Source: Enterobacter sp. Cy-643
GTDB lineage: Bacteria; Pseudomonadota; Gammaproteobacteria; Enterobacterales; Enterobacteriaceae
NCBI RefSeq assembly: GCF_011752815.1
Contig: NZ_VWWV01000002.1
Coordinates: 948,092 to 1,012,091, forward strand
Reading direction: 5' to 3'
Length of the DNA: 64,000 bases
Within the stretch, counting starts at the first letter, position 1. Each line of letters opens with the position of its first letter. Positions 36,506 to 44,152 of the stretch are shown in pieces. The position numbers and the translations under genes were made by a program. The notes under the pieces are model-generated. The model had not been told where the DNA came from. It did not search any database and was given only the letters and a program-made list of their open reading frames with translations.

Positions 36506-37645
36506 ATGAAAATCAAGAATACTCTCTGCCTACATATCCTGATGGCGCTGCTTGCCGTTCTGGTCTTATGCGTTCCGGCCCTGGTGACGGGCTTGTTCAC
36601 GCCGCTAACATTCCAGCCGCTGATTAAAAGCATGGACGGTACAGCGAAAGAGCAATCAGAGAAAATAGCGACAATTTCCCATGCATTACAAGGTAATGCA
36701 TTATTTTTCCTCGGCGCTTCTGAGGTGTCGACATCGGAAGATGAACATTACGCTGTATATAATTACTTTAATAAGCAATTACATCAGCCGGTAGTGGCTT
36801 ACGGGGATAGTTATGTCGATAACATCACACAATTCCTGCTGCTCTCACGTTTTAAAAACGATATAAATGCCAACAGTAAAATTGTTCTGCTGTTTGCCCC
36901 GGACAGTTTTTATTTTGACACTATTCCTCCGGCTATTTTTGCCGATCATTTCCCGGCCGCTATTTTTAACCCACTGATGGCGGATGAAAAAGCCCGTCCT
37001 TTCCTGGTCAATTACTTACACCATATTGATGAAGAGGACATCAGCCATTTAACCCTGGGCGAAATGAAAATATATGGCTGGCGGCCAAAAGTAATTTGGC
37101 AGTCTATTAATTATGAGTTTGCTAACTTCTGCACCCTGGTAAAAAACTATTGGCTGGCGTGGCTGCGCATTGCGCCTGAACCTCACCGCCCATGGCCCGC
37201 TCCCGCTGATAAGTACGCCGCGCCAGACTGGAATGAACAGCTGGCCCATGCCCGCGTATTGAATCAGGTCCGCCAGCAAAGTGCCGCCACCTTGTGGATG
37301 GACAAAAGCGTGTATGAAGACGGAAAAACGGCGGAAGAGTGGTATGAAACGCCGGTGGTAAACCGCCAGATGGAAGCCTTCAAGGCCACCATCGATCTGC
37401 TCAAATCTCGCCATGCCCAGTTCGTGGTGATTGTCGATCCGCTTAACCCGTGGGCGCTGAAAAACACGCAAAAATTCCAGCCCGTTGACCGCCAGGTCAG
37501 GGCGTATCTCGAGCAAAACCAGGTGCGCTATTTCGATATGTACGCCCAGCCTTATCAAAACGGCTGGAACTGGGATCGCCTGCATCCCACCGAGCTGGCG
37601 TGGGTTGCTATGGACCGCTTTATTGCCGAGAGCTTTACACGATGA
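36506..37645 (+). CDS. dltD: DltD-like protein, D-alanyl transfer
   Basis: The 379-residue protein has an N-terminal membrane anchor (residues 8-30, ILMALLAVLVLCVPALVTG) and an SGNH-hydrolase-like extracytoplasmic domain. The catalytic Ser lies in FFLGASEVS (about residue 70) and the Asp-His pair in WDRLHPTEL near the C-terminus. DltD completes transfer of D-alanine onto envelope polymers in Gram-positives; here it acts in the periplasm on an unknown acceptor. The stop overlaps the dltX start (ATGA). Confidence 0.92.
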   Translation: MKIKNTLCLHILMALLAVLVLCVPALVTGLFTPLTFQPLIKSMDGTAKEQSEKIATISHALQGNALFFLGASEVSTSEDEHYAVYNYFNKQLHQPVVAYGDSYVDNITQFLLLSRFKNDINANSKIVLLFAPDSFYFDTIPPAIFADHFPAAIFNPLMADEKARPFLVNYLHHIDEEDISHLTLGEMKIYGWRPKVIWQSINYEFANFCTLVKNYWLAWLRIAPEPHRPWPAPADKYAAPDWNEQLAHARVLNQVRQQSAATLWMDKSVYEDGKTAEEWYETPVVNRQMEAFKATIDLLKSRHAQFVVIVDPLNPWALKNTQKFQPVDRQVRAYLEQNQVRYFDMYAQPYQNGWNWDRLHPTELAWVAMDRFIAESFTR

Positions 37646-37761
37646 AAACTGCCGTTCGCCTGTTTGTGCTTTACCTCTTGCTGGCCATCACGGTGATCGC
37701 ATGGTCTTCCGTGGACGACAGCATGAGTATCAAAGTGCATTTTGAATATCAAAAATTCTGA
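37642..37761 (+). CDS. dltX: DltX-like microprotein, 39 residues
   Basis: A 39-residue frame starts inside the dltD stop (ATGA overlap) and ends 10 bp before the MBOAT gene, with no room for another gene. It has one membrane helix (LFVLYLLLAITVIAWS, residues 7-22) and ends in HFEYQKF at the stop codon. Gram-positive DltX proteins are equally small, single-helix, and end in a FxYxxF motif whose Tyr is thought to carry D-alanine between DltB and DltD; here that Tyr is residue 36. Size, order and C-terminal motif together make the assignment strong. Confidence 0.85.
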   Translation: MKTAVRLFVLYLLLAITVIAWSSVDDSMSIKVHFEYQKF

Positions 37762-37768
37762 AGGATGA

Positions 37769-38890
37769 ATGATGTATAGCTCCGGGGCATTTTTTTTCTT
37801 TCTGTTTTCATCGGCGCTGCTGTTTGCGCTGGTTAACCGCGTACTGCATTACCGGCTGACCTATTTAACAGCATTCTCCGTGCTGGCGGCGCTGGCATGG
37901 GGATATATTTTCCAGGGCGATTACCTGGTTCCGGTGGCGGTATTCTTTGCGTTTTATCTTCTTGTCACCCTGAAAGAGAAAGGCTGGTTAAAAACCTGGC
38001 AAGCGGTCACCCTCACGCTGCTCCCGCTATTGCTGGTGAAGCTACACCTGAATAATCACTGGGGCATGATTGGCCTGTCATTTATGACCTTCCGCGCCAT
38101 TGACGTGCTGCTTTACCGCAGCAAAAAAGATGGCCAGAACTTTTTGCATTATTTCTGCTATCTGTTTATGCCGTTTATTATTCTCGCCGGCCCGATGTAC
38201 CGCTGGAGAACATGGGTGGGCGATATTAATAAGCCGGTATTCAGGCTGACCCGCGAACAGTTTTTACTGGCCGTGGAGCAAATCGTCACCGGCGTGGTGC
38301 AGAAGTTTTTGTTTGCGATGCTGATCGACAATCTGGTGATTGAGTCCTGGAGCCACCGGCCGTTCACCCTCACCGTCGGCCTGGTGATGTCGATAGCCTA
38401 CAGCGCCTATCTCTATTTTGATTTTGCGGGTTATAGCAACATGGCCATCGGTGCCGGACGGCTGTTTGGCCTGAATATTCCGGCTAACTTCAATATGCCG
38501 ATTCTGGCCAAAAACCCGCAGGACTTCTGGCGCCGGTTCCACATCAGCCTGTCTGAGTGGCTGCGCGACGTGGTCTTTATGCCAATTTACATGAATCTGA
38601 TGAAGCTCGATTTCTTCCGTCAAAACAAAACCCTGGCACAGAACGTGGGCATCTTCTGCACGCTGTTTTGCATGGGAGCCTGGAACGGGCTTGAACGACA
38701 CTACGTCATCAGCGGCGCGCTGTTCGGCGCCATTTCCGTTGCCCATAACATGCTGCTTTGGTCAGCCAAACGCAGCCCGGCCTTGAGTAACGGCTTACGC
38801 CATCCGGTTATCGCGTTTTTTGGACGAATTCTGACGCTGGCTAGCGCCGCGGTCTCCCTCTACATCTTTAGTGGAATGTCACCTCTATGA
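37769..38890 (+). CDS. dltB: DltB, MBOAT-family acyltransferase
   Basis: The 373-residue multi-pass membrane protein has the MBOAT signature FWRRFHISLSEWLRDVVFMP (about residue 250) and the conserved His in WNGLERHYVISG (about residue 310), plus FDFAGYSNMAIGAGRLFG. It takes D-alanine from DltC at the cytoplasmic face and passes it outward. Two adjacent ATG codons are possible; the second, at 37772, has better spacing from AGGA. The end overlaps the dltA start by 4 bp. Confidence 0.94.
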   Translation: MMYSSGAFFFFLFSSALLFALVNRVLHYRLTYLTAFSVLAALAWGYIFQGDYLVPVAVFFAFYLLVTLKEKGWLKTWQAVTLTLLPLLLVKLHLNNHWGMIGLSFMTFRAIDVLLYRSKKDGQNFLHYFCYLFMPFIILAGPMYRWRTWVGDINKPVFRLTREQFLLAVEQIVTGVVQKFLFAMLIDNLVIESWSHRPFTLTVGLVMSIAYSAYLYFDFAGYSNMAIGAGRLFGLNIPANFNMPILAKNPQDFWRRFHISLSEWLRDVVFMPIYMNLMKLDFFRQNKTLAQNVGIFCTLFCMGAWNGLERHYVISGALFGAISVAHNMLLWSAKRSPALSNGLRHPVIAFFGRILTLASAAVSLYIFSGMSPL

Positions 38891-40320
38891 ACCTTCATCC
38901 AGAGCTTCAGGCACTGCAGGATTTTCTGCGTGCGGCATTACTCGACCCCGCGCGCCCCAGCCAGTTAGCCATCAGCGGCAGCGATACCGCCCTGACCTGG
39001 CAACAGCTTTCCGTCGCCGCAACCGACTGGGCGCAGCGCTACGCGCAGTGCGAACAGCCCGCCGGCACGCCGGTGGTTTTATACGGGCATCAGCAGGCCG
39101 AATTTGCCGTAGCAATTTACAGCTGCCTGCTGCACAACATCCCGTATATTCCGGTGGACTGCATCTACCCGCAGGAGCGGCTGAAAGAGATCTGCCAGCT
39201 AGCCAACGCCCCTTATTACTACGACGTCGTGGCGAAGCAGTTTGTCGCGACCGGCGAAACCGGCAGCGTGCTGGCCGAGCCCGATCTGGCTTACATCATG
39301 TTTACCTCAGGCAGCACCGGGAAACCGAAAGGCGTGCAGATTGGCCGCGAGAGCCTGTGGCACTTCATGAAGTGGGTACGCGAGGACTTTGCGCTGCCGG
39401 AAGTACCGGTGTTAATGAACCACGCGGTATTCAGCTTCGACCTGTCCCTTATTCCTTTACTGGCAAACCTTGCCACCGGCGGGCACATTGTGCTGAACGC
39501 CAAGGAAGATATTGCCGCTGAAAACTGGCTCGATCGCCTGAAAACCAACGAAGTTTCGGCCTGGGTTTCCACGCCTTCTTTTGCCTACCAGAAGCTGCTC
39601 TCCCCGCAGTTCAGCGCCGAGTATTTGCCCGCGCTGAGCGTGTTTGTGTTCATTGGTGAAGTGCTGAACAAAGCGCTGGTCAGGCAGCTGCGCCGCCGTT
39701 TCCCGCAGGCCAAGATCCTGAACTCCTATGGCCCAACGGAAGCTACCATCGCCACCACGGTGATTGAAATTACCGACGAGATCCTGCACAGCGAAAATGA
39801 CGTGCTGCCGGTGGGCACCATGATGCCGGAATCCCACATGGAGATTACCTCCGAAGGAGAGCTGATTATCTGGGGGAAAAACGTCATGCGCGGTTATCTC
39901 GGCCTGCCGCAGGAAAACGCCGCTAAGTTGCTGCACCGCGAAAGCGAGCAATACCGCGGCTACCGCACCGGCGATCTCGGCTACGAAGACGGGCTGCTGT
40001 ATTGCCAGGGCCGTAACGACAGCCAGATCAAGCTGAACGGCTACCGCATTGAAATCAACGAAATTGAAAACCGCCTGCTGGCGATGTCCGGCATTAGCGA
40101 AGCCGTGGTGCTGCCGCTGATGAAGTCCGGCGGCGGCGTGCTGCGCATTGCGGCGTTCTGCGTCACCGGCCTGGCGCCGGAGGCTATCAAAACGTCGCTG
40201 GCGAAGGTGATCCCGCCTTATATGGTGCCTTCACAAATCATTATTAAAGACGCTTTGCCGCTGAACCCTAACGGCAAAATCGACCGCAAGCTGCTGGATA
40301 CCCAGGCTCGCACGAATTAA
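38887..40320 (+). CDS. dltA: DltA, D-alanine-carrier protein ligase
   Basis: The 477-residue adenylating enzyme has all core motifs: YIMFTSGSTGKPKGVQIGRE (A3), NSYGPTEATI (A5), YRTGDLGYEDG (A7), GRNDSQIKLNGYRIEINEIE (A8) and the C-terminal lysine in NPNGKIDRK (A10). It activates D-alanine with ATP and loads it onto the phosphopantetheine arm of DltC in the cytoplasm. The length is close to Gram-positive DltA. Substrate choice is inferred from gene context. Confidence 0.92.
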   Translation: MNLHPELQALQDFLRAALLDPARPSQLAISGSDTALTWQQLSVAATDWAQRYAQCEQPAGTPVVLYGHQQAEFAVAIYSCLLHNIPYIPVDCIYPQERLKEICQLANAPYYYDVVAKQFVATGETGSVLAEPDLAYIMFTSGSTGKPKGVQIGRESLWHFMKWVREDFALPEVPVLMNHAVFSFDLSLIPLLANLATGGHIVLNAKEDIAAENWLDRLKTNEVSAWVSTPSFAYQKLLSPQFSAEYLPALSVFVFIGEVLNKALVRQLRRRFPQAKILNSYGPTEATIATTVIEITDEILHSENDVLPVGTMMPESHMEITSEGELIIWGKNVMRGYLGLPQENAAKLLHRESEQYRGYRTGDLGYEDGLLYCQGRNDSQIKLNGYRIEINEIENRLLAMSGISEAVVLPLMKSGGGVLRIAAFCVTGLAPEAIKTSLAKVIPPYMVPSQIIIKDALPLNPNGKIDRKLLDTQARTN

Positions 40321-40337
40321 TGACCCAGGAAAATAAG

Positions 40338-40556
40338 ATGGAACAAGAAATTCTCGCCCTGTTTGAAAAAGTGTTATCCCGCAAAGTCGGCTTTAACGAT
40401 GAGCTGATCGAGTCCGACATTCTCGACTCTATTCTGGCCGTTGATTTGGTGCTGGAAGTACAGGATGTGTACGGCTGCATGATCCCGCCCACGGAAGTCG
40501 CCACCGTGCTGAAAACCCCGGCGGATCTGGCGCGTTATATTGAAGAGAATCGCTAA
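40338..40556 (+). CDS. dltC: DltC, D-alanyl carrier protein
   Basis: The acidic 72-residue protein is a small acyl-carrier type domain. The phosphopantetheine Ser lies in ESDILDSILAVDLVLEVQ (Ser31 from this start), preceded by Asp as required. The ATG at 40338 has AGGAAAAT upstream. An in-frame ATG at 40320 overlapping the dltA stop would add six residues. It closes the dltDXBAC operon, an order different from the dltXABCD of Firmicutes. Confidence 0.92.
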   Translation: MEQEILALFEKVLSRKVGFNDELIESDILDSILAVDLVLEVQDVYGCMIPPTEVATVLKTPADLARYIEENR

Positions 40557-40601
40557 TCACGGGTATTAGTGGCCTCGCTCGAACATACGGGAACCGTTCT
40601 G

Positions 40602-40702
40602 CCCCTCACCCCGGCCCTCTCCCCAGAGGGGAGAGGGGGAAAATCAGTAACACCGTATGTTTTATCCCCTCTCCCTTCCAGGGAGAGGGTTAGGGTGAGG
40701 GT
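40602..40702. repeat. REP-like palindromic intergenic repeat
   Basis: A GC-rich element of about 100 bp contains inverted arms CCCTCACCC (start) and GGGTGAGGG (end) and two internal palindromes based on CCCTCTCCC/GGGAGAGGG. Such elements are common between convergent genes in enterobacteria. It lies between the ends of dltC (+) and fimK (-), where it may serve as a bidirectional terminator. Confidence 0.75.
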
Positions 40703-40715
40703 AAAAAACGCTGAT

Positions 40716-42191
40716 TCAGGCTATAGGCTGCACCGTCTCTCTTTTTTTCAGGGCCGCAATCATTTCGCTCAGTTCAAATTTGATCACCGGCTGGGAAATA
40801 CCGTATCCCTGAAAGAGATGTACCCCGGATGCCAGCAGCAGCCTTAATTTCTCGCGGCTATCGATACCCTCGGCAACGCAGTAACTTCCCGTTAATTCAC
40901 AGTAGTACGCCAGGCTTTTGATCAGCGCCAGCGCGTGGGGTTCATACTGCGCGTCGGCCACGACTTTGCGATCCAGTTTGTAATCGTTAAACCGCACCGC
41001 CCGCACCGGGAAATAAACGCTGCTCTGCGAAAAGCAATCATCAAGCATCACCCGGTAACCCTGATGCTGAAGTTGGGTAATAAAGAACCGGCTCTCCTGA
41101 TGCTGATTCAAATTCAGATCTTCTGAGATTTCCAGCACCAGCCTGTCCGTCCAGAATGGATTTATCAGTCGGGCGCTCAACTGTTTAATAATGCCGAACA
41201 GACTTTCGCTGTTTGAAATCGCGGCCGGAATATTGACGGCAAAATAATACTCTCCCTGGTACTGATTAATACCGCCCACCGCCTCTTGCAGCATAAAGGC
41301 CGTTAACAGCCGCCACGTATAGCCGGAGCGGATCTGTGGCAGAAATTCTGCTGGCTGGAGGGTTTGCCCGTTTCGATGCCAGCGGGCCAGGATTTCCAGT
41401 CCTTTGAGCTGCAGCCCACCGTTCACAATAGGCTGGAATACCGGGTAAATATGGCGATTGTGGATGGCATAAACCAGCTCCCTTTCAAACGGTGAAAGGG
41501 CAGCCAGGGTTCCCGCTGATGCCCCTTTTTTCTGCCGTTGGCTCGCCATCGGCGCTTTCTCATGCAGCAGCGGATGAGCCATTTTTTTTAGGCCAGACAT
41601 GCGCTGTACATAGAGCGTCTTATGGCTGACGCCTCGCCGTTTCGCCTGCTCCTGAATCGTCTGCCCGGCGAGGGAGTCCACCAGCACATCCAGCTCTTTT
41701 CGGGTCAAACCTTCGGGCCGGATCTGGCTCACCAGCTCCTCTTCAACCGCGTGTTTTTTGAGGCTCACGCAGTTGTCCCAGCCACCCCGCAGCAGCGCGG
41801 CCAGGCTGGCGCTGGGCAGATCGGACGGCGCCACTCGCACGCCGCTAAGATAACCGTCTTTTTTCACTAACTTCTGCAGCGAACGCCAGATCCATGAGGC
41901 TGAGCTTCGGCTCAAAATGAGCATTGATAGCTGCCCATCGTGGCGATCGAGCAGCTGCGCCACCTGCCGCAAGACGACAAGCAGCCAGCAGGGTTGATCG
42001 GGCAGATAGACCACAAACCGCGCCCCGCTCTCTTCCCGCAATCTTTCTTCCCCTAAGCCTGGGAAAAATACCGCCCGGGTTTGACCTGCGGCTAACAGAT
42101 TCTCAAGCCCGCACGCCATCATGTTGCAGGGCGAGAGAATGTAGGTCACGCGCTCGCTTATTTTTCCAGGCGTGCCGCTACTGGTAAACAA
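40716..42191 (-). CDS. fimK: FimK-like regulator: LuxR-type HTH plus EAL domain
   Basis: The 491-residue protein combines a HTH-like region at about 160-205 (LTRKELDVLVDSLAGQTIQE) with a C-terminal EAL domain at 240-485. Key sites: E266 in LEILAR (degenerate EAL), N320, E354 in LEISED, D384-D385, K405, E441 and Q461 are kept, but the usual DDFG loop reads DDCFSQ. Klebsiella fimK has the same position after fimH and is a c-di-GMP phosphodiesterase that limits fimbriation. Activity here is plausible but unproven given the altered loop. The start used is TTG with GGGGTGA upstream, overlapping the fimH end by 14 bp. Confidence 0.85.
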   Translation of the reverse strand: MFTSSGTPGKISERVTYILSPCNMMACGLENLLAAGQTRAVFFPGLGEERLREESGARFVVYLPDQPCWLLVVLRQVAQLLDRHDGQLSMLILSRSSASWIWRSLQKLVKKDGYLSGVRVAPSDLPSASLAALLRGGWDNCVSLKKHAVEEELVSQIRPEGLTRKELDVLVDSLAGQTIQEQAKRRGVSHKTLYVQRMSGLKKMAHPLLHEKAPMASQRQKKGASAGTLAALSPFERELVYAIHNRHIYPVFQPIVNGGLQLKGLEILARWHRNGQTLQPAEFLPQIRSGYTWRLLTAFMLQEAVGGINQYQGEYYFAVNIPAAISNSESLFGIIKQLSARLINPFWTDRLVLEISEDLNLNQHQESRFFITQLQHQGYRVMLDDCFSQSSVYFPVRAVRFNDYKLDRKVVADAQYEPHALALIKSLAYYCELTGSYCVAEGIDSREKLRLLLASGVHLFQGYGISQPVIKFELSEMIAALKKRETVQPIA

Positions 42192-43083
42192 ACGTCACCC
42201 CAACGATCGACTGCACATTACCCGCCGTAACCTGCCCGGTCGTTCTCGCGTAGGTCGCAGTCAGCCCCAGATTAACGGGGGTCGTCCCTACCGTTCCCAG
42301 CGAAACGGTGTTAGCGCTGCCGGCCGCCAAAGCGGCACCATTTCGCAAAAGCTGAACGCCAATTCCCTGAGCAGGCGAGCTGGCAGAGGTATTGGTGAAA
42401 ATTGAGCTATCGCTGCCCAGCGTGTTGCCAGACAAAAAGTAACCAATTCTCTGGTTTTGCGCGCAGCGCACGGTGACGGGCGCGGGCGCCGTGCCCGGGT
42501 AATCAGGCAGATTCACCGTCACGTTACGGGCGGACACGTCACAGCCCCCGGTGGGCACCACAACATCGTTGTTGGCGTAGATATTCCAGTTGATGATCTG
42601 GCGATTCCCGTTAATGGAATCTTCTTTTTCCAGAATAAGCTGAGCAATCATAGTGTTGGCTTTAACCACTACGCCGCTGGCGGTGCTGATAGGCGTTAAA
42701 TACAGCACCGCCTGCCAGCCACGATAATCCCCCCAGGTGTGGTTCACCCAGGCGGTTTCCGTTGTGGTCGGGAAAGGATATTGCACCCCGAAGTAACCTA
42801 ATGATCCTCTGAAAGCAGAGAGCACGCCCTGATACGCCGAGCCGGATCGGATCCTTACCGGATCGGTATATTGGGTTGGGGCGTCGTTTTTGCACTGAAT
42901 CGACTGGGAAAGATCGACCACTAAGTTTTGCCCTGCCGAAATGGACGGCACAAGATTAACATTGACGTTCACGGTGCCGGAGCCGCTGATGGATGTCCCC
43001 AGCGACTGGCAGGTAAAGGCCTGGCCTGCGGTTGACCATCCCAGCCCGGCCAGAGTGGCCAATAACGCGATGATTTTTTTCAT
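42178..43083 (-). CDS. fimH: Type 1 fimbrial tip adhesin FimH
   Basis: The 301-residue protein has a signal peptide (LLATLAGLGWSTAGQA) and starts FTCQS, like mature FimH (FACKT). A lectin domain with Cys at the N-terminus and in IQCKND is followed by a pilin domain (CDVSARNVTVNLPDYPG, partner Cys in VRCAQNQ) ending VQSIVGVTFVYQ. E. coli FimH shares this plan and the final VTFVYQ. The ATG at 43083 has GGAGG upstream. It is the last structural gene before fimK. Confidence 0.93.
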   Translation of the reverse strand: MKKIIALLATLAGLGWSTAGQAFTCQSLGTSISGSGTVNVNVNLVPSISAGQNLVVDLSQSIQCKNDAPTQYTDPVRIRSGSAYQGVLSAFRGSLGYFGVQYPFPTTTETAWVNHTWGDYRGWQAVLYLTPISTASGVVVKANTMIAQLILEKEDSINGNRQIINWNIYANNDVVVPTGGCDVSARNVTVNLPDYPGTAPAPVTVRCAQNQRIGYFLSGNTLGSDSSIFTNTSASSPAQGIGVQLLRNGAALAAGSANTVSLGTVGTTPVNLGLTATYARTTGQVTAGNVQSIVGVTFVYQ

Positions 43084-43099
43084 TCCATCCTCCTTGCGA

Positions 43100-43603
43100 T
43101 CAGGACCAGGTGTAAGTGACATTGATCACCGCCTGAATGGTTCCCTGGGTAGTCCCGCCGTTGACCGTTATCGCTCTGACCTGCAGAGGAAAACTCGTCG
43201 CCTGACTGCCGGCATCCACCGAAACGGTTTTATTGGCACCGTTATTCAGCGTTGCCCCGCCGTTGTCCCGCAGCTGGAGCTGGAGGTTACGCGCCGTGCC
43301 CTGGTTGGCGTAATACCCCGTCGCATCCGCCGTGCCGCTGAACGTCGCGGTCACTTTAGAGGTCCCGACCGGGCAGTTGGTCAAGCTCAGGACAACATCA
43401 TGCCAGGCAGATGAAGCACCGGCCTGCACCAGGCTAAAGGTATAGAGATCGCCCAGATCGACCGTCGCCGTGGGAGTCGAAATCGTGCAGGGCTTTGCCA
43501 CCACTCTGCCGTTTACGGTAATGGTGACGTCATCCGCCTTTGCCGTGGCAGAGAGCACCAGCAGTACTCCGGCAAGCACCCTCCCGGGTAGAATCCATTT
43601 CAT
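43100..43603 (-). CDS. fimG: Type 1 fimbrial minor subunit FimG
   Basis: The 167-residue pilin has a signal peptide ending SATAKA, an N-terminal donor strand DVTITVNGRVVAKPC, the second Cys in LTNCPVG and C-terminal AVINVTYTWS. This matches FimG of type 1 fimbriae, the tip-fibrillum link to FimH. It lies 16 bp before fimH and 12 bp after fimF. Confidence 0.9.
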   Translation of the reverse strand: MKWILPGRVLAGVLLVLSATAKADDVTITVNGRVVAKPCTISTPTATVDLGDLYTFSLVQAGASSAWHDVVLSLTNCPVGTSKVTATFSGTADATGYYANQGTARNLQLQLRDNGGATLNNGANKTVSVDAGSQATSFPLQVRAITVNGGTTQGTIQAVINVTYTWS

Positions 43604-43615
43604 GTCCGCCTCCGG

Positions 43616-44143
43616 TTACTGAAATTCAAGTGTGAATATTGCGGTCGCATTTACGTGCCCGGCGGTGACCGGCAGCTGCGTTGCCATCAGGCGCGCATAA
43701 AAACCCAACACGTTGGTCTGGCCGGGCACCAGCGTGGTCCACTGAATTGCCGACGATCCCGCGTTGATCGGCATCGGCGTCCGCGCGCTGTTCAGGATTT
43801 GTATCCCCATGCCTGCCGCCGCCGCCGCGCCGCTATCCAGCTTTAATAAACTGGTGTTGACGCTATCCGCCACGCCGGTAAAGCCCACTTTCACCGCGGT
43901 AGCCAGGCCGCCACACGGGGAAAGCACGATGCGAAAAGGCACCAGCGCGGTGGTCGCGCCCACCGCAGAAAACTGTTTGGCCGGGTTATTCATCAAATCG
44001 ACGGTGAAATCTTTCGACTCCGCCGCAACCGCGCAGGCGTTGTCCCGAACATTGCCACTAATCGTAATGGTGCTGTCTGCCGCATCCGCAGCGGCGGCGA
44101 ACAGTGACAGGGCGATGCCGACGATATAAAGAGATTTAGTCAT
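43616..44143 (-). CDS. fimF: Type 1 fimbrial minor subunit FimF
   Basis: The 175-residue pilin has a signal peptide ([10 protein letters not shown]), the donor strand [14 protein letters not shown], second Cys in [15 protein letters not shown] and the C-terminal [10 protein letters not shown]. These match FimF, the adaptor between shaft and tip. It is 9 bp after the usher gene. Confidence 0.9.
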   Translation of the reverse strand: MTKSLYIVGIALSLFAAAADAADSTITISGNVRDNACAVAAESKDFTVDLMNNPAKQFSAVGATTALVPFRIVLSPCGGLATAVKVGFTGVADSVNTSLLKLDSGAAAAAGMGIQILNSARTPMPINAGSSAIQWTTLVPGQTNVLGFYARLMATQLPVTAGHVNATAIFTLEFQ

Positions 44144-44152
44144 GCTTATTCC

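Noticed and set aside
40602..40702. CRISPR-like repeated GC-rich units after dltC
   Set aside because: Only one palindromic unit is present, with no spacers and no cas genes; it fits a REP-type element.
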